A DNA stretch of 64,000 bases from Bacteroidia bacterium (GTDB lineage: Bacteria; Bacteroidota; Bacteroidia; Flavobacteriales; Flavobacteriaceae). Each line of letters starts with the position of its first letter. The first letter of the stretch is position 1. Below, one piece after another: positions 45,299 to 54,135 of this stretch. The translations under genes were made by a program, and so were the position numbers. The stretch lies in assembly GCA_030428705.1 (NCBI GenBank), contig JAUIDI010000001.1, forward strand, positions 806,001 through 870,000, written 5' to 3'. The notes beneath the pieces are model-generated. The model saw only the letters and a list, made by a program, of their open reading frames with translations, did no database searches and was not told the DNA's origin.

Positions 45299-45384
45299 TG
45301 TTGGATGGAAAGCTTTTCGTGAATCTCACGAATTATCTTGAAATGGCGAATGCCTGTAAAAAAGGTTTGGTCAAAAATCCAACA
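45299..45384 (-). promoter_or_regulatory. Possible structured leader RNA or branched hairpin
   Basis: Perfect 8-bp arms TGTTGGAT (45299-45306) and ATCCAACA (45377-45384) enclose a 7-bp hairpin TTCGTGA/TCACGAA (45316-45332) and a small GGC/GCC hairpin with a GAAT loop (45345-45354). This is a three-way-junction layout. It lies about 36 bp upstream of the DUF1328 start and 84 bp beyond corA. It may be a 5' leader element, a corA terminator region, or chance. Confidence 0.3.
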
Positions 45385-45467
45385 CTCTCAATATAAGAAC
45401 CACAGCATAAATGTCAAATGCTTTAACCTTCTTTAACTGAAATAGGGAAGTATTAACATAAGTTACG

Positions 45468-46559
45468 TTAAAGCCAACGCTTATTTTTAAAATAAATTAA
45501 CATACCGATGAAGAGCAGAACCATTATCCCCAAAACCACAAAGTATCCGTTTTGCGTATGCAATTCTGGCATATTATCGAAGTTCATTCCGTAAATTCCC
45601 GCAATAAATGTCAAGGGTATAAAAATGGAGGCCATAATGGTAAGTACTTTCATAACCTCGTTCATCTTATTGCTTATGTTGGTCATATACATTTCCATAA
45701 GGCTCATTGACATTTCCCTATATATCTGAAGGTTTTCATTTATCTCTACTGCATGATCCTCGGCATCTTTCAGAAAAAGTTTGGTGTCTTTGGTAATCAG
45801 TGTATTTTCAGAGTCGATAAGTCTGCCAACCAGTTCCTTGACGGGGTATATCCACTTTCTTATTTTCAAGACTTCCTTTTTTAGTTGTTGTATTCTTTGC
45901 GCCACGTCATTGGTGGGGTTTTCGTAAACTTCTTCTTCCAAGATTTCGATCTTATGGTTGATATATTCCAAAACTTCGAAATAATTATCGATAATGGCAT
46001 CCAAAAGTGCAAAAAACAAATAATCGGATTTCATATTGCGAACGTGGCCCAGATTATTTTCAATCCGGTTTCTGACCCCATTGAAAACGTCTTCCTCCAT
46101 TTCTTGAAACAGCAATACGCAATTTTCCAGAAGTACCAAAGCGATGTGTTCCCCTACCAGCGCATTCGATTCATCGATGTACAGCATTTTAAATACCCCG
46201 AAAATATATCCGTCGTACTCATCGACCTTTGGTCGTTGGTGAATGTTGACTGTATCTTCAAGTATCAAAGGGTTAAGACCGAACTGCTTGCCTATTTTTT
46301 CTATAAAAACTTCGTCCGTGAGACCGATGATGTTTACCCATGAACAGGTGGGTATGTCCTTATGGGCAACGATCTGCTCAATGTTGCCGGGTATGTGGGC
46401 CTCAAAGAAATCACTATTGTACTCAAGGATGTCGACCTTACTTTTTGAAACCTCCCGACTGCCGACATAGGTTATGGTGCCAGGGGCTTTACCGAGCTTT
46501 CGATGAATTTTGGATTTTCTTTTTTGCGAAGTTTTTACCCCTATCTTTTTTTTAGCCAT
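45468..46559 (-). CDS. corA: CorA-type magnesium/cobalt transporter
   Basis: This 363-residue protein has a large cytoplasmic N-terminal domain and two C-terminal transmembrane helices. The first is preceded by the invariant GMN signature in GIYGMNFDNMPELH. It conducts Mg2+ (and Co2+/Ni2+) inward as a pentamer. The basic N-terminus (KKKIGVKTSQKRKSK) is longer than in enterobacterial CorA. It is a single gene, 84 bp from the structured element described above. Confidence 0.93.
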   Translation of the reverse strand: MAKKKIGVKTSQKRKSKIHRKLGKAPGTITYVGSREVSKSKVDILEYNSDFFEAHIPGNIEQIVAHKDIPTCSWVNIIGLTDEVFIEKIGKQFGLNPLILEDTVNIHQRPKVDEYDGYIFGVFKMLYIDESNALVGEHIALVLLENCVLLFQEMEEDVFNGVRNRIENNLGHVRNMKSDYLFFALLDAIIDNYFEVLEYINHKIEILEEEVYENPTNDVAQRIQQLKKEVLKIRKWIYPVKELVGRLIDSENTLITKDTKLFLKDAEDHAVEINENLQIYREMSMSLMEMYMTNISNKMNEVMKVLTIMASIFIPLTFIAGIYGMNFDNMPELHTQNGYFVVLGIMVLLFIGMLIYFKNKRWL

Positions 46560-46605
46560 TACAAGACGTTTTTATAAATATAACAAAGAAACTCGGGCTT
46601 TTTGA

Positions 46606-47391
46606 TTATTTAAAATCCAAGCGATTTAAAAACAAACCGGAAGCGGGAGCAACATATTTTAAGCGCATTCCCGGGTCAGGAACCAGGGAACGACCTATAT
46701 CATCGGTTGCCAATTCGCCCTTGCCCAATTGAATAAGGGCACCCATCATCATACGAATTTGATAGCGCATGAATCCCGTACCCCTAACGATAAACGCCCA
46801 ACTTTCGTCAGGAAAGAAACTCGCTTTGATGAAATCATTTTCACGAATTTCACAGTAGTCTACCGTTCGAATAACTTTGGTCTTCTTTTGAAGGTGTGCC
46901 GTGTACAATGAAAAATTATGGGTGCCAATAAAATTATTTGTGGCCAACTTCATTACTTCGATATCAAGATTCGATAGGATATTAGCCATATAAGGCGCAC
47001 AGAAAGGGTGATTTTTCTTCCCGAACGAAAAAAGGTATACATACTCTTTGTTTCCTACATCATGGATTACATTGAATTTTTCATTTGATGGGGCAATCTC
47101 CATTACACGGATGTCGGGAGGCAGATTGCGATTGAATTCATCCAAAAAGGTATTTTCATCTTCCAAGGGGTTCCCAACCAGAAATAATTCGAAAGCCGCA
47201 TCAAGCGCGGATACCTTGGCATCGGTACGTCCCGCTCCCAATATTTTAAAAGTCCGTCCGGGCAGTATAAACTTCAGTGTCTTTACCAACATGCCTTCGA
47301 TAGTCCTTTGGCCCGGCTGGTGCTGCCAACCGCTATATCGAAAACCCAGGTATTGCACCCTTATAAAATAACGTTGTTTTCGTTCGCCCAT
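46606..47391 (-). CDS. TruA-family tRNA pseudouridine synthase, divergent paralogue
   Basis: The 261-residue protein has the TruA fold: YFIRVQYLGFRYSGWQHQPG at the N-terminus, LGAGRTDAKVSALDAAFEL around the catalytic Asp, and GTGFMRYQIRMMMGALIQLG near the end. Canonical TruA has GRTDAGVHA; here Gly is Lys and His is Ser, so this is probably a paralogue with altered RNA specificity. The ATG at 47391 is preferred over 47421. A canonical truA is expected elsewhere but cannot be seen. Confidence 0.8.
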   Translation of the reverse strand: MGERKQRYFIRVQYLGFRYSGWQHQPGQRTIEGMLVKTLKFILPGRTFKILGAGRTDAKVSALDAAFELFLVGNPLEDENTFLDEFNRNLPPDIRVMEIAPSNEKFNVIHDVGNKEYVYLFSFGKKNHPFCAPYMANILSNLDIEVMKLATNNFIGTHNFSLYTAHLQKKTKVIRTVDYCEIRENDFIKASFFPDESWAFIVRGTGFMRYQIRMMMGALIQLGKGELATDDIGRSLVPDPGMRLKYVAPASGLFLNRLDFK

Positions 47392-47431
47392 CTTGAAGTT
47401 AAAAATACTACAATTCATCATGTTCGACCAC

Positions 47432-47446
47432 GTGAAATATTTTCAC
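47432..47446. promoter_or_regulatory. Small inverted repeat between divergent genes
   Basis: GTGAAA and TTTCAC arms with a TAT spacer form a 15-bp operator-like dyad between the truA-like gene and the membrane-protein gene. No regulator is assigned. Confidence 0.25.
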
Positions 47447-47523
47447 CGCTACAAATCCATTCATGTACTGCTGAATAGTATTTTTTTGTAATTTACAGGC
47501 ATAACCAACTAAATCAGCTAATT

Positions 47524-47952
47524 ATGACAAATGTTAAACCACCAACATGGTTTTGGATCGTAAGTGTATTGGCACTATTGTGGAATTTAATGGGCGTAGC
47601 GGCCTATCTGGCCGATGCCTTCATGAGTGTAGAAGCTCTAGGGGAAATGTCACAGGAAATGCGCGAACTTTATGAGGGGCGTCCGGCTTGGGTCACCGCT
47701 GCCTATGCCATTGCCGTTTGGTTCGGGGCCTTGGGATGCATCGCATTATTACTACGAAAAAAATGGGCGGTACCTGTTTTTCTCATTTCTCTGATCGGTA
47801 TAGTAGGACAACAGATCTATAATTTTTTCCTATCGAATACTTTCGAGGTTGTCGGTTCAGGGGCAATGTTCTTACCAATTATGGTTGTAATCATTGGTGT
47901 TGCGCTTTGGCTTTTTGCACGGTCCTCGGTTGCCAAAAATTGGATTTCGTAA
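47524..47952 (+). CDS. Four-helix membrane protein
   Basis: The 142-residue protein has four predicted transmembrane helices: about residues 9-30 (FWIVSVLALLWNLMGVAAYL), 58-80, 85-105 and 115-135. An acidic loop (EALGEMSQEMREL) lies between the first two. I recognise no catalytic motif. Similar small four-helix proteins are common in Bacteroidota and uncharacterised. It is probably transcribed alone. Confidence 0.7.
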   Translation: MTNVKPPTWFWIVSVLALLWNLMGVAAYLADAFMSVEALGEMSQEMRELYEGRPAWVTAAYAIAVWFGALGCIALLLRKKWAVPVFLISLIGIVGQQIYNFFLSNTFEVVGSGAMFLPIMVVIIGVALWLFARSSVAKNWIS

Positions 47953-48099
47953 AATATGAATTAATCTATGTGTTCAAAATCACTCCTTTTTTAGTGTGGC
48001 ATTTTGATTATAGTTTTTAGGTGACAATAATCGTTTCACAACATATTTACAGGGATACCCAACATTCGGTGCGCTTCATCGATATTTTTAAAATAAAGC

Positions 48100-48143
48100 G
48101 GATTTGGGGGCGTTCTAAACTCGAACTAGGGTTCCCCAAATCC
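48100..48143 (+). promoter_or_regulatory. Strong leader hairpin upstream of a membrane-protein gene
   Basis: Perfect 10-bp arms GGATTTGGGG (48100-48109) and CCCCAAATCC (48134-48143) enclose a 24-base loop and end 16 bp before the ATG at 48160. No T-run follows, so it is not a typical terminator. It may be an mRNA leader structure or an operator dyad. Confidence 0.45.
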
Positions 48144-48159
48144 CTGAAACCTGCTTAAC

Positions 48160-48642
48160 ATGAATTTTATTACACAGCTATTGCCCTGGAAGCGCAACTT
48201 GTTCGTGTCCGTTGGCGTACTGGTTTTGTTGATCATTTTCAGTTTTTATGGTCTTTATACCAATAAATTCTACTTTTTCAAATTCGACAACTATATATTT
48301 CCTTTCTTGACCATCGTACATTTTGCTTTTTTATATGTACTATGGTTTAAAATCAAAGAAGGGGAAATAGCCGATCCCCAAATGCGGAATTTAGAGTACG
48401 CACTTTACGTTATTTTTCTAGTCTATATATTCCAGGTCTTCGATACGTTCTACGTGTTGACCACCTATTCGCAATACGAAAACCATGTGATTCCGGGTAC
48501 TTTTCTACCGTTGGGAATTTTAATACTGGTCTTGCAGCTTTTGCTATTAGGACTTACCCTATTGGCGTTCAAATACCGAAAAGAGATCGTCGGAGGTTAT
48601 AATTTCGATGATATGAACCAACATATCGACTCTTGGGAATGA
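48160..48642 (+). CDS. Four-helix membrane protein
   Basis: This 160-residue protein has transmembrane helices at about residues 14-33 (FVSVGVLVLLIIFSFYGLY), 43-60, 80-100 and 118-140, and a short acidic tail (NFDDMNQHIDSWE). No known domain was recognised. It starts shortly after the leader hairpin and is followed by an intrinsic terminator, so it appears to be a single regulated unit. Confidence 0.7.
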   Translation: MNFITQLLPWKRNLFVSVGVLVLLIIFSFYGLYTNKFYFFKFDNYIFPFLTIVHFAFLYVLWFKIKEGEIADPQMRNLEYALYVIFLVYIFQVFDTFYVLTTYSQYENHVIPGTFLPLGILILVLQLLLLGLTLLAFKYRKEIVGGYNFDDMNQHIDSWE

Positions 48643-48661
48643 TATTACTTGTTATGGCATA

Positions 48662-48694
48662 AAAAAGACCTCGGAAAATTACCGAGGTCTTTTT
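48662..48694 (+). terminator. Intrinsic terminator
   Basis: AAAAAGACCTCGG and CCGAGGTCTTTTT arms with a 7-base loop form a strong stem with T-run, 20 bp after the membrane-protein stop. Confidence 0.9.
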
Positions 48695-48978
48695 GTTCAA
48701 ACAAATAATAACTAACATTATCCTTAATCAGGTTCGACCAAAACCTTTACTATATTATATCTTCAATTTTCAAATCTCCATCTCAACTAAGCATGAATGA
48801 ACAAACCTTTGAAGGTTGCTGTAAGGATTTCGAGGATATTTCGGCTATCATACTAGCATAGCTTTCGAAAAAACCTTCATTTTTATAGGTACACCGAAAG
48901 TTTTGTCCGTTTGAACGGCATTTCGACACCCTGTGATAACTGTGTGATACTTTTTAATTTCTTTCGTAGCGGATAATT
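48695..48978. other. Gene-free stretch before the two-component genes
   Basis: No convincing gene is seen. A 22-codon frame at 48793-48861 lacks support. An AACCTT/AAGGTT dyad with a TG spacer lies at 48804-48817. The promoter of the response-regulator gene must lie in the 3' part. Confidence 0.4.
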
Positions 48979-49677
48979 ATGAAAAAAATACTCATTATAG
49001 AGGATGATCCAGAAATCATAAGATTACTGGAAATACATCTTACCGATCTGATCTATTCCACTTCAAAAGCCATGGACGGAGCCCTAGGCCTCAAAATGGC
49101 ATTGGAAGAGAATTATGACCTTATTATATTGGATCTGACCCTACCCTCAATGGACGGTGTGGAAGTCTGTAAAAAGCTGCGTGCTAAAAAAAATACCCCG
49201 ATAATAATGCTTACGGCCAAATCGGAGGAAATCGATAGGGTCCTTGGTCTTGAAATCGGTGCAGATGACTATATTACAAAACCCTTTAGCATTCGTGAGC
49301 TATTGGCCCGTGTAAAGGCTGTTATGCGAAGAACAGGCACCAAAAATACGGAACAGAAAGATTCATCGACCATATCCGTAGAGGGATTGCACATCGATGT
49401 AGATAAACGTAAGGTTCTTTTAGAGGATAAAAAAGTAGAGTTGTCGCCAAAAGAATTTGAATTGTTGGTACTTATGGCTTCAAACCCGGGACGGAATTAT
49501 TCCCGCACTGAATTATTGAACATGATATGGGGCTATAATTTTGAGGGGTATGAACATACGGTAAACTCCCACATCAACCGATTGCGCGCAAAAATAGAGT
49601 CCGATATGGCAAACCCCAACTATATCTTGACCACATGGGGCGTGGGTTATAAATTTAACGAAGACATCGATTTATGA
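48979..49677 (+). CDS. OmpR-family response regulator
   Basis: This 232-residue protein has a receiver domain (1-120; acidic IIEDDPE, phospho-Asp in IILDLTLPSMDG, Lys in YITKPFS) and a winged-helix DNA-binding domain (about 130-228; LSPKEFELLVLMASNPG, HTVNSHINRLRAKI, TTWGVGYKF). It overlaps the kinase gene by 4 bp, so the pair is one operon. The stimulus and targets are unknown. Confidence 0.93.
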   Translation: MKKILIIEDDPEIIRLLEIHLTDLIYSTSKAMDGALGLKMALEENYDLIILDLTLPSMDGVEVCKKLRAKKNTPIIMLTAKSEEIDRVLGLEIGADDYITKPFSIRELLARVKAVMRRTGTKNTEQKDSSTISVEGLHIDVDKRKVLLEDKKVELSPKEFELLVLMASNPGRNYSRTELLNMIWGYNFEGYEHTVNSHINRLRAKIESDMANPNYILTTWGVGYKFNEDIDL

Positions 49678-51167
49678 GCCGATCAGAAAAGACCTTGACT
49701 CCGAAATTGGTAAAAAAACTCTGGGTAGCATTCATTGTACTTGTTCTTTTGATGGGTGCATCTTACATGCTCATAACCAGTTATTTTGCGAACAAGCATA
49801 ACCAAGAAACCACACAGCGCCTTAATGCCGATGTAGCCAATCATGTTATTGCCGAAAAGTTTCAAAATGCCTCTCCCTTTTTAGAAGATGGAAGTGTCAA
49901 CAAAGCCCTTTTTGGAGACTTGATGCACGACATGATGGCAGTCAACCAGGGCATCGAAGTTTACCTTCTCGATAACAGCGGGGCAATTTTATATTCGGTG
50001 GTACTCGATCCCAACGATAAGGATGCTACCAAAAGCGTTTCTTTGGCACCGATCAATTCCTTTATTGCAAACAAGGGTGAAAAGTTCGTGTTGGGAGACG
50101 ATCCTAGAAATCCCGGGGAACAAAAAATATTTTCCGCCGCACCCTATTCGGTCGAGGGCCACGATGGCTATATCTATATCATTCTTGCCGGGAAGAAATT
50201 CCAAGAAGTAAGCGACACCCTTATGGGCCAGTATTTTGCCAAACTTGGACTAGGAGCTACACTGCTGACCACCTTATTTTCGGCACTGATTGGATTATTA
50301 GCCATTTGGTTCCTGACCAAAAACCTTAGATTGATCACTGGTACGGTGCGTAAGTTTCAGGAGGGCGATCTGGATGCACGAATCGCAAATCCCGATAAAT
50401 CGGATATTGCCATTTTTGCCAATTCCTTCAATGAAATGGCCGATACCATTGTCGGGAACATGGATAAGATGAAATCCGTTGATCTGTTGCGAAGGGAACT
50501 GATCGCCAATGTTTCCCATGACCTGCGTACGCCACTAGCCGTCTTAAAGGGTTATATTGAAACCCTACAGATAAAGCGGGATACACTCTCAGAATCGGAA
50601 AAGGAAGAATACCTGCAGATTACCCACGACAATGTGGACAAACTCTCGAAATTGATCAACCAATTGTTCGAATATTCAAAATTGGAGGCCGAACAGGTTA
50701 CTCCCGTTAAAGAACCTTTTTCGATCACGGAACTGTCACACGACTTGATTGCGAAATTCAAAGTATTGGCAGAAAAAGAGAAAATCGAACTTCAATTGGA
50801 TAATCCCAATGAGAACTGCATGGTTTTCGCCGATGTCAGTCTTGTTGAAAGGGCATTGCAAAACTTGATCGAGAATGCAATAAAATATACCGAGCCCAAA
50901 GGTAAGGTTACACTTTTTATACGACGAAAAGACAAGAATGTCGAAATAAACATTACCGATACGGGTACGGGAATACCCGTAAACGAACAACCTTTTATAT
51001 TCGACCGCTACAAACAGGTGAATAAAAGTGCCAAAAAACAGGGTTACGGATTAGGGTTGGCCATCGTCAAAAAAATCATGGAATTGCATGATACGACGAT
51101 TACTGTATTGAGCAAGCCAAAAGAAGGTAGTTCTTTTATTTTCAATTTGCCGGCTTATCAGGTTTAG
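49674..51167 (+). CDS. Sensor histidine kinase with HAMP domain
   Basis: The 497-residue kinase has transmembrane helices at about residues 15-37 and 190-212 flanking a periplasmic sensor region of about 150 residues. A HAMP linker (about 212-262) follows, then the HisKA box with His282 in NVSHDLRTPLAVLKG, and the ATPase domain (NAIKYTEP, DTGTGIP, GYGLGLAIV). It phosphorylates the OmpR-type regulator encoded just upstream. A perfect bidirectional terminator follows. Confidence 0.93.
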   Translation: MSRSEKTLTPKLVKKLWVAFIVLVLLMGASYMLITSYFANKHNQETTQRLNADVANHVIAEKFQNASPFLEDGSVNKALFGDLMHDMMAVNQGIEVYLLDNSGAILYSVVLDPNDKDATKSVSLAPINSFIANKGEKFVLGDDPRNPGEQKIFSAAPYSVEGHDGYIYIILAGKKFQEVSDTLMGQYFAKLGLGATLLTTLFSALIGLLAIWFLTKNLRLITGTVRKFQEGDLDARIANPDKSDIAIFANSFNEMADTIVGNMDKMKSVDLLRRELIANVSHDLRTPLAVLKGYIETLQIKRDTLSESEKEEYLQITHDNVDKLSKLINQLFEYSKLEAEQVTPVKEPFSITELSHDLIAKFKVLAEKEKIELQLDNPNENCMVFADVSLVERALQNLIENAIKYTEPKGKVTLFIRRKDKNVEINITDTGTGIPVNEQPFIFDRYKQVNKSAKKQGYGLGLAIVKKIMELHDTTITVLSKPKEGSSFIFNLPAYQV

Positions 51168-51190
51168 ATGGAAATAATTGCTATGAAAGG

Positions 51191-51218
51191 GAAACCCTGA
51201 CATTAATGTCAGGGTTTC
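51191..51218. terminator. Perfect bidirectional terminator
   Basis: A 28-bp perfect palindrome built on GAAACCCTGAC and GTCAGGGTTTC arms lies between the convergent histidine-kinase and AAA-ATPase genes. T-rich sequence follows on the plus side. Confidence 0.88.
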
Positions 51219-51226
51219 TTGTTTTC

Positions 51227-52699
51227 TTATAATCCACTAATGAAGCTTCCATATAGGTCTTTGAACTGATAACCTTCCGAAAAACGGTGTTTGCTCAATT
51301 TCTTATGGGAAACGAGCCCCCAGAGCAACAATTCCTTCAAGAAATACGTGTCCTCCTTCGGGAAATCCGGTTGATATTCCTTGACCAAGCGATTTAATTC
51401 GGGAATGCGGTCCAATGTTCGTTTGTATTCTTCATCAGTGAAATCATCCAATAATTCAAAACCTTCACTTTGTTGAAAAAACCATGACAACAAATCGTCA
51501 TAAGGCGTCTGTTCGTCTTTGCGTTCCAATTTATTGATCTTTGGAAAGTATTCCGGAAACAACGATTTTACCGCATCATCGATCAATATTTCGGCCACGA
51601 CATCGGCTCCCTCCTGCTCGCCTTCATATACTAATTCTATTTTACCGGTAATCGCGGGGATTACCCCTAAAAAATCGCTCAAACGAACCGAGGTGGAATC
51701 TGCTCCGGTCAATAATGACCTACGTTCGGCGGTACTCAATAGATTCTCGAAGGCGGTAATGCTGGTACGGGCACTTACCCCACTTTTTGCATCGACATAT
51801 TCACTGTTCCGGGCTTCAAAACTAATCTGTTCCAACAGATCTTTGGCAATATCGGGCACATACACCGAATCGGTCTGCCTTTTATCCAAATTAGACTCCT
51901 GTTCGGTAATCTTTCGTGCCGTTTCGATGTCATCGGGATAATGGGTCAAAATCTGTGACCCGATCCGGTCTTTCAGCGGGGTAACGATACTACCTCGGTT
52001 CGTATAGTCTTCAGGGTTCGCCGTAAAAACAAATTGTAGATCTAACGGAAGCCTTATTTTAAAACCGCGGATCTGTATGTCACCTTCCTCCAGAATATTG
52101 AACAAAGACACCTGGATCCTTGACTGTAGATCGGGCAGTTCGTTGATGACGAAGATGCAACGGTTCGCACGTGGAATCATCCCGAAATGGATGACACGGT
52201 CATCGGCATACGATAATTTCAGGTTCGCCGCTTTTATGGGGTCTACGTCACCTATCAAATCGGCCACGGTCACATCTGGGGTAGCCAATTTCTCATAAAA
52301 ACGTTCGTCACGATGCAACCATGAAACGGGGGTTTCATCTCCTTTTTCCTTGATCAATTCCTTGGCGTATCGGGACATGGGAGCCAAGGGATCATCGTTG
52401 ATTTCGGAGCCCTGGACTACGGGAATATATTCATCCAGCAGATTGACCATCAATCGGGCCAAGCGCGTTTTTGCCTGTCCGCGCAGTCCCAACAAATTGA
52501 TATTGTGACGTGAGAGAATGGCCCGCTCCAATTCGGGAATTACTGAATTTTCATAGCCATGGACACCCGAAAAGGTCTCTTCCCCGTTTTTTATTTTGTC
52601 TCTCAGGTTATCCCGCAATTCATCTTTGATGCTCTTGCTTTGGTAGCCTGCTTTCTTCAGCTCTCCTAAAGTGGAGATTTTATTATGGTTCAATTTCAT
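51227..52699 (-). CDS. ChlI/MoxR-like AAA ATPase
   Basis: The 490-residue ATPase has Walker A in GLRGQAKTRLARLM (about residue 73), a Walker B-type segment RCIFVINELPDLQ (about 207) with a sensor region FVFTANPEDYTNRG, and a C-terminal helical domain. It resembles magnesium chelatase subunit I/MoxR proteins that work with vWA proteins. The vWA gene lies 91 bp upstream on the same strand. It probably acts as a chaperone or remodelling ATPase, not in chlorophyll synthesis. Confidence 0.85.
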   Translation of the reverse strand: MKLNHNKISTLGELKKAGYQSKSIKDELRDNLRDKIKNGEETFSGVHGYENSVIPELERAILSRHNINLLGLRGQAKTRLARLMVNLLDEYIPVVQGSEINDDPLAPMSRYAKELIKEKGDETPVSWLHRDERFYEKLATPDVTVADLIGDVDPIKAANLKLSYADDRVIHFGMIPRANRCIFVINELPDLQSRIQVSLFNILEEGDIQIRGFKIRLPLDLQFVFTANPEDYTNRGSIVTPLKDRIGSQILTHYPDDIETARKITEQESNLDKRQTDSVYVPDIAKDLLEQISFEARNSEYVDAKSGVSARTSITAFENLLSTAERRSLLTGADSTSVRLSDFLGVIPAITGKIELVYEGEQEGADVVAEILIDDAVKSLFPEYFPKINKLERKDEQTPYDDLLSWFFQQSEGFELLDDFTDEEYKRTLDRIPELNRLVKEYQPDFPKEDTYFLKELLLWGLVSHKKLSKHRFSEGYQFKDLYGSFISGL

Positions 52700-52761
52700 A
52701 TATTCTTTTAATCAAACTTTTGTTCAAATTCCAAATCCGTTAAATTGAAATGGTCTTTCAT

Positions 52762-52792
52762 CTTCGTACTTCATACTTTCAACTTCGTACTT
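52762..52792. repeat. Short direct repeat CTTCGTACTT
   Basis: CTTCGTACTT occurs at 52762-52771 and again at 52783-52792, with a related CTTCATACTT between. Such low-complexity repeats are common in flavobacterial intergenic DNA. No function is assigned. Confidence 0.45.
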
Positions 52793-53957
52793 ACTTCAAT
52801 CTTTTCCTTCTATTATTTTCGTAATCCTCAAAAATCATTTCGCCTAATCCTTTCAATCCCGTGAAAAAAGCCTTGCCCTTGTTCGCTTCGGTAAAATGGC
52901 GGATAAACCGCATCAAATAGGGATCTTGGGCAATCATAAAGGTCGTAATGGGAATGTGCAGTTTTCGGGCCTGCCGTGCCATATTGTAACATTTCTCCAC
53001 GATATAATCGTCCAAGCCCACACTATTTTTATAATAGTTGCCATCGGGAAGCCTTAAACAACTGGGCTTGCCATCGGTTATCATAAAAATTTGCTTGTTG
53101 GTATTGCGCTTTCTTCGGAGCATATCCATCGCCAATTGTAATCCGGCCACGGTATTCGTGTGATATGGACCGACCTTCAAATAAGGCAAATCTTTTATGG
53201 GAATCGGCCAGGCATCGTTTCCAAATACCAGAATATCCAGCGTATCTTTTGGATAACGGGTCGTAATCAGTTCGGCCAAGGCCATAGCGACTTTTTTGGC
53301 GGGCGTGATCCGATCTTCGCCATATAAGATCATGCTATGGCTGATGTCGATCATCAACACAGTACTCATCTGGGCCTTATGTGCAGTATCCTCAACGACA
53401 AGGTCGTTTTCATCCAAAGAAAAATTGCCAATACCGTGATTGACCTGGGCATTTTTCAAACTTTCTGTCATGGAGATATTTTCAAGACCATCGCCGTAAC
53501 GGTATTCCCTAAAATCTCCCGTATGCTCGTCTCCAATCCCTGATTTCTTGGTCTTGTGGTTTCCGGCCCCGCTACGCTTCAATTTTCCAAAAATTTGATC
53601 GAGGGCACGTTGCCGAATGATACGTTCCATTTTAGCTGTAATCGAAATTTTTCCTCCTTTGCCGTTGCCGTCATCGCCTTCTTCCCCTTCCTCGCCCATT
53701 TCGCCACCTCCATCCTCGAATTCCTCGCGAATGTATCCTTTGGCTTTAAGGTCTTCGATAAAATCGTCGATGGTATAGTCGTCATCGGTCAGTTCATATT
53801 CCTTGTCGAGTTCACGCAACCAGTCGATGGCCTCATCGAAATCGCCCGAAGTATGGGTGATCAATTCCTGAAAAATATCGAAAAGTTTGTCGAAGGGGGT
53901 CTGTTCCGGAGCTTCATAGGTCGAAAACCGAAACCCTTTTCTTGTCATCATAGCCAT
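52791..53957 (-). CDS. vWA-domain protein paired with the AAA ATPase
   Basis: This 388-residue protein has an acidic, Gly-rich linker (about residues 80-105) and a C-terminal vWA domain (about 195-375) with the metal-site motif MIDISHS and the second motif MITDGKPS. No signal peptide is present, so it is cytoplasmic. It is the expected partner of the downstream ChlI/MoxR-like ATPase. Together they resemble a MoxR-vWA chaperone pair; the client is unknown. Confidence 0.85.
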   Translation of the reverse strand: MAMMTRKGFRFSTYEAPEQTPFDKLFDIFQELITHTSGDFDEAIDWLRELDKEYELTDDDYTIDDFIEDLKAKGYIREEFEDGGGEMGEEGEEGDDGNGKGGKISITAKMERIIRQRALDQIFGKLKRSGAGNHKTKKSGIGDEHTGDFREYRYGDGLENISMTESLKNAQVNHGIGNFSLDENDLVVEDTAHKAQMSTVLMIDISHSMILYGEDRITPAKKVAMALAELITTRYPKDTLDILVFGNDAWPIPIKDLPYLKVGPYHTNTVAGLQLAMDMLRRKRNTNKQIFMITDGKPSCLRLPDGNYYKNSVGLDDYIVEKCYNMARQARKLHIPITTFMIAQDPYLMRFIRHFTEANKGKAFFTGLKGLGEMIFEDYENNRRKRLK

Positions 53958-54135
53958 CTTATAAAAATACTACATTCTATAAAATGCGAAGCCTTTTTAG
54001 GAAAAGTTAACGGTCTGTCAGCTACGAAGTGTGAAATACGGCGCACAACGTATGCGTAATCTATATTTATTTAAATAATTTGTAACATAATTGCCAATGT
54101 CGCAGTCTATTAACCAACAACTTCAATCAACGAAC

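Noticed and set aside
48793-48861. 22-codon frame MNEQTFEGCCKDFEDISAII
   Set aside because: No paralogue, no clear promoter, and it is easily produced by chance in a 284-bp gap.
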